A stretch of DNA of 64,000 bases from NCBI GenBank assembly GCA_015501075.1, contig JADNYJ010000045.1:62001-126000 (forward strand), given 5' to 3'. The notes below the pieces were generated by a model. That model saw nothing but the letters and a program-made list of their open reading frames with translations, searched no databases and had not been told where the DNA came from. Source of the DNA: Gymnopilus junonius. Lineage: Eukaryota > Basidiomycota > Agaricomycetes > Agaricales > Galerinaceae. Positions 11,001 to 21,893 of this stretch are shown here, piece after piece; the first letter of the stretch is position 1, and every line of letters begins with the position of its first letter. A program made the position numbers and the translations under genes.

Positions 11001-14000
11001 ATGGTCGAAAAGCAGCAGCAAGATCGAACCCTGCCAAAACCATATACGCTTACACGAAATGGTGCTGGATCATCCTTGCTCTCACAGAACTGGTACTCCA
11101 AGCAACAAGAACCGTCGACGTCTCACCTACCCACGAAGCCATTATTTACTATGGCGAAATCGCCATCACCATTGCTTTTGACTTCGAGATTGGCTTGAGG
11201 ATACTGGCGACGTTACCGGATTGGCGTTCTTTTTTTCGGAGTGGTAATAACTGGCTGGACGGCACGCTAGCCATTGCGTGCTCGATTATACAGATCCCAG
11301 TTATTAGGAATTCGGGTGTTTACGCTTGGTTTACGATCTTTCAACTGGCGAGGTTCTATAGGGTAATTCTGGTCGTTCCTCACATGAAGCCACTTCTGGT
11401 ATGTGCTTTATTTTGTCCATCTTTGGTCAGTGGGGGTTGTTCATTGCCCTGACAAAATAGCTGGCCGTCTTCGGAAATATGTATGGCCTGTCCAACATGG
11501 CTCTTTTTCTCATTATCATCAACTACATTGCTGCTCTCGTTGCGGTACAATTTCTGCGAGGAGATTTTGGCAACGACACTCATGAGAATTTTGGCGAAAT
11601 TTGGAATGCATTTCTGACGATGTATCAGGTGTTCTCTTCAGAGAATTGGACCAATGTCTTGTACAGTGCTGGTCAAGCGGAGCAGCCTCTCGGACAATCT
11701 GTTGTCGCGCTTATCTTCATCTCGGCGTGGTTCTTATTTGCCAATTGTTCGTTTTTTCTTTCTTTGCCCTCGAACTTTGTATTGATCTATTTTGACCTTG
11801 TCTTATGCAGTCATCGTGCTCCAGATGTTCATTGCCGTCATCAACGAAAACTTCGAAGTCGCGGAGGAGCAAAAGAAAGCGAAGCAAGCGTCGCACTATT
11901 ACAACCAACAGAAAGCGCAAGATGGAAATTCCGCATGGCTGAGGCGTCTTAATCCTTATCGCTGGGTGAAGGCCAACCCTGAAACGGCGAAAGTAAACCT
12001 TCCTTCAAATCTCGTTCTGCCAATGCAGAAGTCCTTGGTTCAAGATATCTCCATGTCCAGAGATGCGAATCCTCTGCCTGCTAGTGTTGTACGTCACTCC
12101 TCTTTGTATGTTGGCGGTGCCTTTGCTGATGAACTACAACAGAAAGCTGCCCGGAAAAATCGCTTTATGAAGCCTCAGCACTATTCTTCAAAATCGTTGA
12201 CGGCTCTTCAACAACTTTTTGCTGGAGATACTGTCAAGTCGAATGATATTCCGCTGACCACGTTTCGTCACAATAAGGATGCCGCAAGCAGCATTGATCC
12301 CTTCGATGAGGAGACCGAACGACACTTGTACGTTTAAGTAATTACTAATCATTGTCCTCTTTAAACTCGATATCTCGTAGGGAGCTTCTTGCGACGGTCA
12401 ACGCGGACGCTGTTGCAGACGCTGCGGACGATGAATATCATGAACGACGGGCTCAAAGGGCTGACTTCATTCGCGACCATCCATCATATGACAAAGTCTT
12501 TTGGGTCATGGCCAAAAAAACTGGCTTCGCAAAATGTGTCAGAAGGTCGTGCAGCCAGCCAGAAGAGAGCGTATATTTGGAACTCCACCTTCTCCTGTTG
12601 CTCACCCTATCTTTCAACTGGCCATTCTCTTGACTATTGTTGGAGGCATTGTAGTCGAGGGCATTGCCACGCCTGCCTATCGCCGCCATTATTTTCAACA
12701 ATTTGGACACATTCGCGGGGCATGGTTCGAGATTGCCGAAGCTGCTTTTGGCTTTGCGCTTTTCATCGAATTCATGATCAAGGTCATTGCGGACGGGTTC
12801 ATCTTTACACCCAACGGTTACCTAAGGAGTATCTGGAACTGTTTGGATTTCTTCATCATGTGCGGCATTATCGTCAACGTCACCACCGGCCTGATATTCA
12901 TCGGCGGTCTGAGTCGATTCACGCGCTCTCTGAAAGCTCTCAGGGCTCTCAGGCTTATCACACTCATTGAAAAGATGCGGAATACATTCCAAACTCTTAT
13001 TATCTCTGGCGCAAGCCGGATCATGGATGCGGCTATTCTTGCCATCCTTTATATGATCCCTTATGCTGTCTGGGGTCTCAACATTTTCAATGGCCTCGTG
13101 AACCAGTGCAATGATGGTTCGGTTAATGGAATTGGGGATTGCACGGCTGAATATGTCAATACAGTTTACGACAATGCATTTGGATTTCCGGTTCCTCGGG
13201 TTTGGGACAACCCTTCACCATCAACAACCTTCAGCTTTGATTCTTTCCGCGCTTCACTCCTTATTCTCTTCGAGATCGTGTCACTGGAAGGATGGATCGA
13301 CGTTATGAACGTTCTAATCAGCATCACTGGCCCAGGACAACAACCTAACACAAATGCTGCGCAAGCAAATGCGATTTTTATCGTCATTTACAATCTTCTT
13401 GGTGGTGTAGTGATTTTGACTCTGTTTGTCAGGTAAGGCCCTTCCTAAACCTACGTCATCCGACCTAGTATTGACTGTTCTACATAGCATTATCATTGGC
13501 AATTTCCGTTCGAAGACAGGAAGTGCTCTTCTCACTCAGGCTCAGCGCGAATGGATCGATTTGCAGAAACTTTTCAATAGGCAGAGACCGTCCAAACGTC
13601 CAAAAGTTAGGCCTACCTCGCCCTTTCGGAGATGGTGCTTTGATAGGGCTGTTCATAAGCATGGATGGTGGTCCAGACTGTTAACTTTCCTCTTTCTTCT
13701 TCACATTGTTGCATTAATGTACGTTCACTTCACTTCTTTTCCAAGCGCATTCGACTCAGCACTTTTTAGGACCCAATCCTTCTCCACTTCCAATTTAGCT
13801 GAAACCATCCGCAGTAAGTTTTTTGTACCCTCTGTAACGGTCATTAGACTGACATTGTCCTCAGACGATTTCTTCCTTGCGATCTTAACTGTTTACCTTC
13901 TCGACGTCTTTGTGCGTTGGTTCGGCCTCGGCTGGAGGAGCTTTCGTGCCAATGGATGGAATCTCTTCGACCTGGTCGCCGCCAGTGGCAGCTTCATCAC

Positions 14001-16006
14001 CACTCTCATTGTACGCTTTGGTCACAGTGGATTTGGAACACAGCAGCTGCAGAAACTCTTTCTGGTCAGCATTGCATTCAAGCTGGTTCAACGAACAAAC
14101 AGTCTGAATATGCTATTCAAAACCGCTGTGTAAGTTTCCACATTCAGAACGGTCGTAGGGCCATGCTAATACGACATCACGTCTTTAGTGCCAGTCTGCC
14201 CGTCATCTTCAGTTTGCTTGGCCTATGGATCGTCTTGTTCATCTTTTTTGCCATCATGTTCATGGAAGTCTTTGGCTTGACAAAGTGGGGCGGAGCTGAG
14301 ACGCGTACGACCAACTATTCGTCTTTGGGATCTGCCATGGTGATGTTGGCTTTTCAGAGCACTGGGTTCGTTTTCTCTATTTTTCGAGTCAAGTCAATTT
14401 GTTCAGCTTTCGTACAGTGAAGGCTGGAACCAGTACATGCATGATTAGTGAGCCGTCCATCTCAAGCTCTAGATTTCATCTTATTTACGCATCTTTTCAG
14501 CGACCTGACGTATCCTCGCTGCACCATTATACCTGGTGACACTGACTGCGGCAGCACGGCATGGGCATTTGGCTTGTTCATAGCTTGGAACTTGCTCAGC
14601 ATGGTAATGCCTCTCTTTCTCGTGCGATCTTTGGCATGCTAAGTCCTTTGCTCTATATTAGTACATCTTCGTCAACATGTTTACTGGTGAGAACATTCTT
14701 TCAGCTAGCGCTTTAGTTCTGACCTAGGTGTACAGGTGTGGTCGTCGAAAACTTTTCATATGTCTTCCAAGCCTCTGGTAGCGGATCCAAATCAATCTCA
14801 AGGGAGCAAATGAGGTCGTTCAAGAAAGTTTGGGGCGAATTTTCAAATCAGAAGACAGGCTATCTGGAGCGCCAAAATTTTGGTCGGTTTTTCCATGTAA
14901 GTGCCACGCTTCAAAGAAGCTCTTGCACGTAATTTACCTTTTGCCCTTACAGAAACTTAGCGGCGTGTTCGAAGTTCGCATTTACCCTGCAGAATACAAC
15001 GTCAGAAACATCATTAGTGTTTCCAAAGATCCATTGGACAAACAAGCCTGGAATCCACGCGTCGTGGATGGCGTTGATCTCTCCAAATTGGAGTCTATCG
15101 TCGACCAGATCGATTACGACGATCTACGAAGACGCAAGTCATTGTACAGCCGCCTTTATCACGAAGCGATCATCTCACACAAACAGGGTCGAGGGATTTC
15201 ATTCACTGACATGTTGACGCTTTTGGCACATCATAAGCTCATTAATGACGCTGAGGCTCTGGTGTACGTGCCATGTTCTTTGCGTAATTCCGAATGGTCA
15301 ATGACTAATTATGGATATAGACTGCAAGACCTGGTCGCCAGGAATGAAATGAATAAGTTGGTCACCGACCTTGTCAACTTGGATCGCGTGAGATCGCTAT
15401 TGAAAACCATTTCGTATCGGCGACGTTTCCTGGAATATCTGGAGAAAAAGAGGATAGAGAAAATGGAGCAGGGTACGTCAATCTGCTGGATGTTCCGAGT
15501 GAAGGAGTGACTGGTTCTATTCTATATTCTTCACAGAAATTCCCTCCATCGTCGTCGAGGACATGCCCGGCACCCCACCTTTGTCATCTCGGGATATTTC
15601 AAGTGCCGGCTACGAGTTCAGTCCTGGAAGTCCTACGCCAGTCGACATCCGTCTCAGTCATTCTGATTACTCTGTGGCCATGGATCACTCTGGACCTAAG
15701 TTGCAGCGCAGCAGCCGACGCCTGAGCGGCTACAGCACATTTTCGGCGGACACGACAAGATCTCCGTATGCCTTTCTCTCACACAAAATGAACTCTTCTG
15801 ACCTAAATCTGTCTTTTTTACTATCAGTCGCGCGTCACTTGTCGAAGACGATCCGCAAGACATTGTCACGGCCATGCAAACATCGGTCTGGGGAGGTGAG
15901 ATGAATCACATCATCATTCGTGGAACAACTATATTCATTAGCACTTCTCTCCACAGATCTAATGATGGAGGTGGCAGAGGAAGAGAGGGGTAACAAGGCG
16001 TTCTGA
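8099..16006 (+). CDS. CCH1: voltage-gated calcium channel alpha subunit Cch1
   Basis: Plasma-membrane calcium channel of the fungal high-affinity uptake system; its known partner Mid1 is not in this window. About 2,200 residues in more than 20 exons. Layout: a long hydrophilic Ser/Pro-rich N-terminus (8099-9060) with a natural run of six histidines; repeat I (about 9195-10900), II (11000-11900), III (12600-13500) and IV (13660-14790), each with S1-S6 helices. Pore loops read SANGW in I, SSENW in II, LEGW in III and TGEGW in IV, so the selectivity ring is N-E-E-E. The S4 of repeat III is the most complete voltage sensor ([15 protein letters not shown]); those of II and IV have few charges. A C-terminal EF-hand-like segment (14760-15060) and a Ser-rich tail follow. 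The start is the ATG at 8099, as no earlier in-frame ATG exists. The stop is TGA at 16004-16006. Confidence 0.93.
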
Positions 16007-16285
16007 TTTCCTTACATCATCTATTGCTGGTTGATGGGGGTAGGACAATCTTTGGACGGTATTTTTATGTTCTTTCCCATTTGTACATTATCCATGCAGT
16101 CATTATCACGTCGCATTATACACCTCATCTGCTCTTTGTAATTAGTATACGGTAGATCTTTGCATGCATATACGTTAATTCCTTTGCAATTTCATTTCGT
16201 TTCTTGCAAGAGATTGCTGACAAAGCCAGAACTTATTGGTGCGAAACGCATCTTGCTACCTGTTCATCACAACGATACCCTCCTT
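16007..16285. other. intergenic region between CCH1 and the RING gene
   Basis: 279 bp. T-rich stretches near 16060-16200 suit the CCH1 3' end and the next promoter. No other feature was seen. Confidence 0.4.
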
Positions 16286-19200
16286 ATGACAACTTTCGAC
16301 TCTTCTTCTCCACCTGCAAAACGTATCAAACTCGAAGATATTCCACCTAAAAAGGACGACCTAGAGCTTGGAAAAAGACCTGAAGATGACTCGGAAATTG
16401 AAGGCGGAGAGTTGGATGCTGACGAACAGAATAACTGCAGTATCTGTCTTCATTCAATTGTTGACCGGACAGTGATACCCAAGTGTTCGCATGAGTTCTG
16501 TTTTGAATGTCTTTTGGTCTGGACAGGTCAGGGTCTAATGCTACGTTGTGAGTAGAAACTAACATCTCTGAATGGTATCTTCAGAACAATCTCGGCGGTG
16601 TCCTCTTTGCTCTCAGGATATAGGGGAATATCTTATTCACTCTATCAGATCGCGGTACGACTATCGCAAACATTTTCTGCCTCCCTTACGGACATCACCC
16701 CCTCCATCTCGTCCAGTTCCAAGCAATGCCCTGATCCAATCTACGCGACAAAATGCTCGCAGAAGGAGGCGAGAACGCGAGTGGGGCGTTCGAGCAAACG
16801 AAAGCGAAGAATTCGACAAATTGGAACGATCCATTGCGAAACGGCGGTGGATATACGAACATGACTTATATGTCAAAGTAGGAAGGATTCATTTTGAAGT
16901 CGAGAGGTTTTGACTGAAGTTTGCCGCAGCATGTAGCATCGAATCCGTACACGAAGTACCGCCCTTATCCGACTCCAGCGCAATTTGCAGCATCTCCAGA
17001 ATTAATTTCTCGTACCACATCTTTTTTAAGGAGGGAGTTGCAAGTTTGGGAAGGACTAGACGTCGAGGTCAGATTGCAGAAATGATTTTCCAATGCACCT
17101 GCCTGATGTCGTGTTCTGCAGTTCCTCACGACTCTCATCTTGTCATTGATGAAGGCAATCGATATTCGCTCCGAGTCCGCGGTGAAGTTGATTTCTGAGT
17201 TCCTTGACATGGATGAACCTTACACTCCTGGAGGAAGACATGTCAATGCTGAACACTTTGCACACGGTAGGCGGCCGTTTGCACTTTCAGAGTTGGGAAG
17301 GACTGATGGCTCTTGTCAGAGGTTTATTGTTATGTGAGATCGCCCTACAGAGATCTCTTTGTGTATGATTCAGTTGTTCAGGTGCGTGTCTAAGTCTGTG
17401 GCGTGTGTCAAGCAAGCTCAGGCTGTGAGTATCAGTACGATACACCCCCAGGAATAATACCGCCACCAGACATTGAGCGAAGCCGTAGATGGCGCCCCTC
17501 TCAGACTACCAACGGACCAACTCAATCTTCCTCAGCCTTGTCGGAAAGCAATCGAAGATTACGACTCAACCGATCTCTTTCGAGGTCCTCGGAAAACTCT
17601 GGCTCTGGATCTCTCTGGGAGACGATATGTATCTGCTCGAGAACAGGCAATCTCTGAAGGTCCCGAAGGGTTTAACAACAGTTTGGGGAAGGAAATTTCT
17701 CACCGCAGCAAAAATTCCCTTCTACAAGACAAAGGACATCAACATCGTTCCACTGTCCCTGTCCTTCATGATAACGAAACATGTGGGAAGCATTTTGAAG
17801 TGGAATCGTCATACAAGGCGTCTACGTCTTCATCATCGATAAACGTCAATGACAATCATCTAGCCATTGACAGCAAGAAGCACGATGGGAAGGGAAAACG
17901 CATAGTTAGCGAAGCTGGGACATATTTGACTATCCGACCCGCCGAAAACGCTGTTTTGGAACCCACAGGGGCGATGGCTGATATCGGAAGATCAGAATCA
18001 AGGCTGACACCTCCGGTAGAGAATTCTCTGCAGAAGGAAGCTGGCATCATTGAGGGAGCGCAGGCTTCTAGTCATCCATCTGGCTCGAAAGTGCAAAGGC
18101 CACCACGTCACAAATCATTGCTTGAAACGGTTCAAGCACACCTCTCTGGGAATGGGGGCGCCAAAGCCGTCCCAAAGGACCTGAAGAAGGAACAAAGTTA
18201 CCAAGGTTAGTGCATTTTTTTTTCTGCATGCTGCATCTGACTGTTCTCACTTGCTTTGTCGATTTGCCAATGCGAAAAGCCCAGGCCCTACCCGATTTGA
18301 TGGGGCGCCAAGACGGCATTGATGCTCTGCCTGAAGTTGCTGAGAACTTATTGCGCTCTAGAAATAGCATGGGCAAGGCGCGGGATCAGGTTATTCCTTA
18401 TGCCCTCCTGCACAGATCGTTTCGTGAAGACACTCTGAAGGAAATGATTGCTAGCCACCTCCAATTAACTGCTACAAGCGTCGGCGAGCTGTCTGCTACG
18501 CCCTCTATACCATCCCAGACGACTCTGAATCGTCAAAGAAGCTTTCGGACAACCCACGAAGATCACGATACCACGATCGATGCTAGAAATAGCACATCAC
18601 GCGGGATCTCTTATAACGCTATCAATGATGTACGAGCCGCACCATCGTCATCAGACGTCAATGGTGTTCGAGGACAAAAATACGCTGCAGGTTTGGAGGT
18701 ACTAAAGGAGAGTGAAACCACGGCCGACAGTGGCAGCCAAAATTCCTTGCAGCAAAGACGTATTCATCACGGACCAGTCCCTGAGTCAGTCCCAGGATCA
18801 AAAGCAAACGCTTCCATGCGCGGAACGCAAATCGGCAGACCTGAGGTTCAGGGTTCTCTAACAAAGTCGTTTGTCCCTGAGTTCCTTGGTTCCCCTGTTG
18901 GGGAAAGTATCCATTCTAAGGCCGCTTCGATCACATTTGCTAATCAGCCGCTTCCCCCACGTCGACGTCTGACGCTGAGCAAAAACGCGCGAAGTTATTG
19001 GCTCGCTTAGCCATCGAAAAAAATCAAATCCCTACTTCGAACCACACTGATACGCTCTTTGATGCAAACGTTCTACAAGGTGCCCATGTCTTACGACTTA
19101 AATTCGTCATCGTAGCTTACTGTTCCTTTGTAGGAGAGATTTCGTCGACCAGCCTGAAAGCTAATATCTCTGATGGTCAATCAGCAGCTTCGTCCCCGAG

Positions 19201-19345
19201 TTTGATAGCTCAGGACAGTACTGATCCGGAATTTGCTTCCGGCATCGTGGCAGAAGAAGCCCGGACACGGGAAGCCAATTTAAGGAGACGCGCTCAGTTG
19301 CGCGTACGGCTTGCCGCTGAAAAACGACTCGCAGATGGGAGCTAA
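16286..19345 (+). CDS. RING-finger E3 ubiquitin ligase, Topors-like
   Basis: The N-terminal part holds a C3HC4 RING: CSIC, then CSHEFCFEC, then RRCPLC, spanning 16436-16618 across an intron at 16527-16584. Ahead of it is an acidic stretch with a short basic KRIKLED motif. After it come a basic arginine run (RRRRRERE) and helical segments near 16925-17220 (YRPYPTPAQF, FLTTLILSLMKAIDIRSESA) typical of the fungal Topors-like family, then a long Ser/Thr-rich, probably disordered region. The C-terminus (19140-19345) is a charged helix, EEARTREANLRRRAQ. The start is the ATG at 16286 just before the acidic segment. Exon joins in 17340-17700 and near 18950 are uncertain: the frame ending at 19010 is out of step with the C-terminal helix, and the shift falls at a run of five C (18954-18958). 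Topors proteins act in the nucleus; that role is inferred. Confidence 0.75.
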
Positions 19346-20057
19346 GCTGTCAACGGTATTCATACTGGTGAAAAAGAAGCAGATAGTCTTGTCATGATAT
19401 TTACAGACCTATATATTCCCTCTCCTTGAAAATTTATATATAAGAGAAGCCACGGAGATGATGGCGGAAGTAATAGTGGGAGATTTCTCTTCCTTTCGAT
19501 AACAATACGGGCTCACGAATTGGGATCTTCTTTCATTAATGGAATTCCATCTTTCCAGCCAAATGAATAGATTGAATCGTCATTAATACGATAATAATAT
19601 TGGACATAAGAGATAGGTACTGAATCGGAGTATATAGAGACAATATAAGTACTAACGAGATATATATTATAAAAATGTAGGTAGTAGAAAGCTTCAAGAT
19701 ACAGCAAGATAAAGAGAGGAATGATGATGAAAGGAAGGCGTAAAAAGAGGGGTCGATGGAGTGGGTCTAGACACAGTTAAAATGGGGTTGTCGAAAGACC
19801 ATATTGCGACAATAACGGGGCTTTAATAGAGGGCGGGAGAAATTATAGCGATCGTAAAGTTCCAGGGGTATTGAAGAACATTTTAGGCAGGTTGAAAGGA
19901 AAGTACTCGCGTAAGGCTGGCTGGTAAAGAACGAAAGAGATGTCTTGTTTTGGGCAGCGTGATTTGGTTCGTTAATAGCGTGAGTTCAAAAGGAACACAG
20001 ATAGGTTGGTCGGCATATGACAATAAACATTAGAATTCCACGCATTGATTGAATGGA
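19346..20057. other. AT-rich convergent intergenic region
   Basis: About 700 bp between the convergent 3' ends of the RING and homeodomain genes. Bases 19420-19700 are strongly AT-rich with repeated TATATA-like stretches. No gene, RNA or mobile element was supported. Confidence 0.5.
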
Positions 20058-21893
20058 TCAGAGATTTTTGTGCACGGGGGAGGCATTTTTGTCGCTCCGT
20101 CCTTCGCTTCCTTCTCCAACTCCCGCGCGACTGGGCGATACAGTCCGTGATACTGTGGGGGGTGACTGCGTCAAGAAAGTCGCACGTACGGGATCATAAC
20201 GGCCTGAGCGTGAGGGAGGGTTTGATGTGGATGCGGTTGGAATAGATCGCGGAGAAGAATGAAGAAGCGGCGGCAATTCGGTTAGATAATACGCATCACT
20301 TGTTTCTGTTATGCCTCCCATATGTTCCCTCCGAAAGATGACAGGCGAAGTAGATCTTCCTCTAGTCGAGCGAGATGTCGGACGAGACCAGGGTGATGAC
20401 GTTGGTCTTGGGAGCGGGGCATAGGAATTATCATCCCATTGCGGCGAAGGCTGCAATGTAAACGGAGGCGGCAGAGTGATAGGTGCTCGTGGAGAAGGCT
20501 CAGGTGGTTCGTGCGCGAACCGAGGCTCGGGTGAAATGGACCGCGGAGGGTGAAACGCAGGCCTAGGCGGAGGATAAGGAGGCCCTGGGGGATATGGTCG
20601 TTGGACACCATATGTCGAACTCAGTGGTTTAGTGGACTCCAACGGCGGTAAAGTGCGCGACGGATCCCTTTCGCGCCAACTATTTGGTTGAGATGTAGCA
20701 GGTCTTGCGCCTGGAAGTGGGTACATTCGTGGTGACCTGTATGGTTGAGGACTAGGCACCCGTTGAAAGTTATATCCTGGCTGGAATCGCGAATCCATGG
20801 GTAACGCAGATCCCAGTGGTGGAAGTCCTGGCCGGTAACTTGGAGCAGGATGTCCTGGTGCCCCAGGCATCCCAGGGCCAAGTAATCTGACCGGTGTCTC
20901 TACTACGCCTCCGTGTACATCATGACGAGGTTGCCCAACGTATGACATGTGTTCAGCTCCATGTTGTTCGTATCCTCGAGGATGCTACAGTGATTAGGCC
21001 TTAATTAAATCCCAACTGCGCGTGGCTTCATTAATTAAAAAATACACTCACCGACATCGATTCGACAGCACTGGGAAATGCACCATACTGAGGTGGTCGA
21101 TTCGCCGGAGCGTCGCTCTGACTGCGGGGTCTCCTCGCCTTCTGTCTTTGGTTCTGAATCGCACGTTAAATTGGAAATTAATTGCGCTGGGTCATAGCAA
21201 GACATTCTCACCTGAAACCAGATCTGACAGATGGTGGTCAATTTATTGCGCACTACATCCACACAAGTTGGGTGAGACATACCTGCACCTTCCGGGCACT
21301 AAGGCCAATCGACCGCCCGACCTCCTCCCTCATAGCTGTCGTTGGAAATCGTGACTAAATGGAATATAATTGAATAAATTAGAATGACGACAAGTTATGA
21401 CATCGCCACCTACCTGAGCAAGTAAAGCGTGTAATACCGCAGACTGATGCGGCGTCGTTAAGGTGCGAGTGCGCTTTTTCTTCGGCGGTGCGGGCGGGAG
21501 GGGAGTAGTTGTCTGGGCTTTACCGGAATCTGTTTCATTGTCTGCCATATCGTCTTGAGAGTCTGAAGACGGACTGGAATGACTGTCTGCCTTTCCCCGA
21601 GCCTCAGGAGACTCTCTGCGGATGCGTTTAGCCATGGGTACTTCTGGGGAGGGTTCTACGGATCGGAGGCGGCGTTGGCTGGTACTAGATTCCGCTACCT
21701 GGGGTTCCGGAGGTGGAGGAGAGAGGCGTACGGTCAGTGGTTGTCTGTATTCGAGCGGAACGGGTCGTTGAGTTTGATTCTGCTCTAGTGGTAGTGTGTG
21801 GGGTCGTGAAGTCGTCGATGATAGTGAGTAATGTGTAATATTAGTGGGAGATGGAAGATTATGGGTGGGAGAAGGAGACCTGGAACGCGACAT
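20058..21893 (-). CDS. homeodomain transcription factor
   Basis: Nuclear DNA-binding regulator. Five exons on the minus strand: 21893-21414, 21354-21283, 21223-21212, 21153-21052 and 20984-20058, all joined in phase 0, giving 530 residues. The homeodomain spans about residues 135-197: a basic start (KKKRTRTL), helix 1 with HQSAVLHALLAQ, then SRFPTTAMREEVGRSIGL, and the recognition helix ARKVQ/IWFQ/NQRQKARR containing the invariant WF.N.R pattern. The N-terminus is Ser/Pro-rich; the C-terminal 300 residues are proline- and arginine-rich and probably disordered. The third exon is only 12 nt. The domain is typical rather than TALE-type, which argues against the mating-type HD1 class. It could belong to the homeodomain regulators of mushroom development (hom1/hom2 type), but I cannot confirm orthology. 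Confidence 0.92.
21212..21223 (-). other. 12-nt micro-exon coding for IWFQ of the homeodomain
   Basis: The exon encodes Ile-Trp-Phe-Gln, the core of homeodomain helix 3. It is bordered by CTGTCAG before and GTGAGA after (minus strand) and lies between introns of 59 bp (21224-21282) and 58 bp (21154-21211). Without it the invariant WF pair would be lost. Confidence 0.88.
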
